NCBI GenBank assembly: GCA_002440825.1
Contig: DJVH01000020.1
Location: forward strand, 1-8,775
Length of the DNA: 8,775 bases
Reading direction: 5' to 3'
Origin: Bacteriovoracaceae bacterium UBA6261
Lineage (GTDB): Bacteria > Bdellovibrionota > Bacteriovoracia > Bacteriovoracales > Bacteriovoracaceae
Shown here one piece after another: positions 6,915 through 8,775 of the stretch. Numbering within the stretch: position 1 is the first letter of the stretch; each line of letters begins with the position of its first letter. Below the pieces are notes generated by a model. That model saw only the letters and a program-made list of their open reading frames with translations, was not told the DNA's origin and made no database searches. A program made the translations under genes and the position numbers.

Positions 6915-6938
6915 AAGTTTTTTCCCTCTCTGTATAAT
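6910..6938 (+). promoter_or_regulatory. Sigma70-type promoter for the SLBB operon
   Basis: TTCATA (6910-6915, 4 of 6) and a perfect TATAAT (6933-6938) are 17 bases apart. The start site would be near 6945, with a pyrimidine-rich leader of about 55 bases ending in AAGGAG (6987-6992), eight bases before ATG 7001. The -35 covers the Wzz start codon (6912-6914). The minus-strand complement of the same segment offers TATTAT as a -10 for Wzz, though without a good -35. Confidence 0.6.
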
Positions 6939-7000
6939 ACTTGCCTTTAACTTTTGTTCTTTCTGTTCTTATTTTTTTTACGAATTAAGGAGACACTTCT

Positions 7001-7525
7001 ATGCGAAGATTTATGGCGTTAGTAATACTTTACTGTGTTCTTATTAGTCAAAGCATGGCCGCTCAAAATGAGACTGTTAAAAATTCGAAATACAATGTGA
7101 ACATCGCTTCCGAATACATATTTGAATCCTATCCAAACCAAGAGCTTATTCCTATACGTTTACTGGGGTCAGTAAAAAATGCGGGGCTTTATCACATTCC
7201 TGCCAATATGAAACTCACCACACTTCTGGCGCTTGCTGGTGGAACTTCCGGTGATGCTGATTTAGGAAAAATTATAATTGGTAATGATCTTCACATGATT
7301 AAGGATGAGAAAGGTCTTGATACAAAGAGTTTAACAATTGACCTTGAGGATACCTTAAAAAATGGGGCCAACACTGATTACACACTTGTAGCAAACGATA
7401 TTGTTCTGATACAAAACAAAAGCCCGATCGTGAGTAACGACGCATTCAGAACAATTTCTGTTGTTTCTGTCATTCTCACATCAATTCTCACTGCAATTGT
7501 CATCAAGGACAGATATAAAAAATGA
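7001..7525 (+). CDS. SLBB-domain polysaccharide export-like protein
   Basis: A 174-residue exported protein. Residues 1-20 are a signal peptide with a likely cut after SMA (20). The SLBB domain spans about 50-98 and contains LLGSVKNAGLYHIPANMKLTTLLALAGG, compare the ligand-binding-type strand and helix repeats of Wza and Wzx-linked export proteins; the key run lies at residues 54-81. A second strand region ends with ANDIVLIQ (131-138). The last part (151-168) is a hydrophobic helix followed by KDRYKK. I see no N-terminal polysaccharide-export (PES) domain, which OPX proteins such as Wza have. The final helix could anchor it in the inner membrane or cross the outer membrane as in Wza. AAGGAG is ideally placed before ATG. 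The stop overlaps the next start as ATGA, so the two are coupled. It probably works with Wzz. Confidence 0.85.
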   Translation: MRRFMALVILYCVLISQSMAAQNETVKNSKYNVNIASEYIFESYPNQELIPIRLLGSVKNAGLYHIPANMKLTTLLALAGGTSGDADLGKIIIGNDLHMIKDEKGLDTKSLTIDLEDTLKNGANTDYTLVANDIVLIQNKSPIVSNDAFRTISVVSVILTSILTAIVIKDRYKK

Positions 7526-8775
7526 ATTCGAGTTTAAAAGTTAAGCGAGTCATTGATCTTTGTTGCATCACTTTGATCGCTTTGATCTTTCTCTGCAAAG
7601 TTTCGCTTAAGTGGATGAAAATAATTCCTTATTCCATTCCGCCGGTCATATTTCAATACGGTCTTCATCCCTATATCAACTTTGGGCTTCAACTCCTTAT
7701 TTCTCTCGTCCTCATATTTATCTGGGTAAAAACAAAAGAGAAGACGCCGCTTTCTCCAGTCTATAAAGCCTATATTTACACACTTCTTTTGCTGCTTTCA
7801 GTGCAGACTCTTTTTCAGATTACACTGGTGAATGTCGGCAATTCCGTGCTGGTGCAAATAGCAGGTCTCGGAATGGCCGTGCTGCTTGTCCTAATTTACG
7901 GAATCATTATTCCTCAGCTCTTTCCTTTAAAAAAATTCATTTTCTATACTATGAAAATTTCCGTCATGCTGGTTATAGGAAGTATCTTGAATCTTCCACT
8001 CTTTTTTGGAGAAATGTTCAGGGGAGGACGTTTTGTCGGCTTCTTTAAACATATCCCTCACATGGTGACCGCCAGTACTGTGGCGTTTATTTTTTTCTTC
8101 CCGACACTTTTCAGTGAAAACAAATGGACGTTAAGAAACAATACGCCGCTAAAACTGGTCGCAGTCATCTTACTGGCCTTAACAGTGCTTCTGACTTCAA
8201 CCAAAGCGGCCTTTGGAACAATTGCCATCACTGCCTTTGTGGGTGCCTTTCTCTTTGGTTCAAAAAAAAGAGCTGTGCGATTATTCAAATTTGCGGCCCT
8301 TTCCACCTTTCTTGTTTCTACACTTCTCATTGGAGCGCCGACCGGTGAATTTATGTACGATGTGACGACAGGTAAAACAAGTTTCGGAATGAGAAAAGCG
8401 CAGGATGGAGTTTCCACCAGAATGGAAGAAGTGACACGTGGATGGTCGATGTTTGAAAGAAGTCCGCACTTTGGTTTAGGTCTACTCTATAAATTTTTAA
8501 ACAACAGAGAGGAAGGAATAGAAGTTGAGTCGTACAACTCATTTAAAGACCCTCACAATCTTTTTGTTTCTGCAGCGGTCATCGGTGGGTACCCCTTATT
8601 TGTCTATGCCATTCTGGGTTATCTGCTCATGATTGCCGGTGCCATAAAAGGGCTCAATCAAACGGATCCCAACAGACAAATCATAGGACTTTTCTTATTG
8701 TCCCATTTGCCGGTTTTTGTCATTTATCACGCCCATTTTTCCCTGGGCGGCATGGCAGACCGTATTTACTGGCTT
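7522..8775 (+). CDS. O-antigen ligase/polymerase-like membrane protein (3' end outside window)
   Basis: An open frame of 418 codons with no stop, cut by the window edge. The protein has about ten hydrophobic segments and a large loop at about 275-345, as in the Wzy_C/WaaL family that polymerises or ligates surface glycans at the periplasmic face. Family-like points are GRFVGFFKHIPH (169-180), LTSTKAAFG (224-232, compare the LTxSRGA motif), STRMEEVTRGWSMFERSPHFGLG (298-320) and DPHNLFVSAAVIGG (343-356). H345 in the last is at the place of the conserved HN histidine near the end of the loop. Polymerase (Wzy) and ligase (WaaL) cannot be told apart here. The start overlaps the SLBB stop as ATGA, with AAGGA 12 bases upstream. 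The pairing with Wzz and SLBB favours a Wzy-dependent pathway. Confidence 0.85.
   Translation, partial: MNSSLKVKRVIDLCCITLIALIFLCKVSLKWMKIIPYSIPPVIFQYGLHPYINFGLQLLISLVLIFIWVKTKEKTPLSPVYKAYIYTLLLLLSVQTLFQITLVNVGNSVLVQIAGLGMAVLLVLIYGIIIPQLFPLKKFIFYTMKISVMLVIGSILNLPLFFGEMFRGGRFVGFFKHIPHMVTASTVAFIFFFPTLFSENKWTLRNNTPLKLVAVILLALTVLLTSTKAAFGTIAITAFVGAFLFGSKKRAVRLFKFAALSTFLVSTLLIGAPTGEFMYDVTTGKTSFGMRKAQDGVSTRMEEVTRGWSMFERSPHFGLGLLYKFLNNREEGIEVESYNSFKDPHNLFVSAAVIGGYPLFVYAILGYLLMIAGAIKGLNQTDPNRQIIGLFLLSHLPVFVIYHAHFSLGGMADRIYWL

Noticed and set aside
8058..8542. Minus-strand and alternate-frame open frames opposite the membrane protein
   Set aside because: They are shadows of a continuous 418-codon plus-strand frame with clear membrane-protein character, and have no ribosome sites or recognisable domains.

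Overview
The window comes from a Gram-negative bacterium. It carries envelope polysaccharide genes (a Wzz-type co-polymerase, a secreted SLBB protein and an O-antigen ligase/polymerase-type membrane protein), a Bcr/CflA-type exporter, and tightly packed genes with ATG starts and Shine-Dalgarno sites. The lineage cannot be fixed from sequence alone. The moderately AT-leaning composition and gene mix would suit a deltaproteobacteria-like or Bdellovibrionota-like genome, but that is a guess. I see no phage, insertion sequence, CRISPR array, tRNA or rRNA.

Layout. Positions 1-114 hold a noncoding block of two nested inverted repeats. It ends 1 base before the stop of a large minus-strand flavoenzyme gene (115-2571, dimethylglycine/sarcosine dehydrogenase-like, FAD domain plus GcvT-type folate domain). 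A 160-base divergent spacer (2572-2731) contains a good minus-strand promoter and a small GC-rich inverted repeat. Next is a plus-strand methyltransferase (2732-3541), which converges on a small cysteine-rich ferredoxin/thioredoxin-like gene (3538-3825, minus). Divergent from that is a two-gene plus-strand unit: a Bcr/CflA-family MFS exporter (3864-5129) overlapped by a cysteine-rich ferredoxin-like gene (5119-5685). That unit converges on the Wzz-type gene (5682-6914, minus). Wzz shares a short divergent promoter region with a plus-strand operon: SLBB protein (7001-7525) and O-antigen ligase/polymerase-like protein (7522-8775, runs off the window).

How the parts fit. The right third (5682-8775) looks like the edge of a polysaccharide assembly locus: chain-length control, a periplasmic or outer-membrane SLBB component, and a polymerase or ligase. 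The middle third puts an exporter between two small cysteine-rich proteins that could bind Fe-S clusters. The left third is a one-carbon/methylamine-type catabolic flavoenzyme, apparently transcribed alone.

Most notable points. (1) A strong intrinsic-terminator-like hairpin with a T-tract lies inside the last codons of the methyltransferase, before its stop codon; it also sits just downstream of the convergent ferredoxin-like gene. (2) Both convergent gene pairs share one palindromic TTAA that supplies a TAA stop to each strand. (3) The ferredoxin-like protein at 5119-5685 appears to be a shortened member of its family, with one cysteine block missing. (4) The SLBB protein lacks a recognisable polysaccharide-export N-domain but has a C-terminal hydrophobic helix. 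(5) The nested inverted repeat at the left edge is not a normal terminator.
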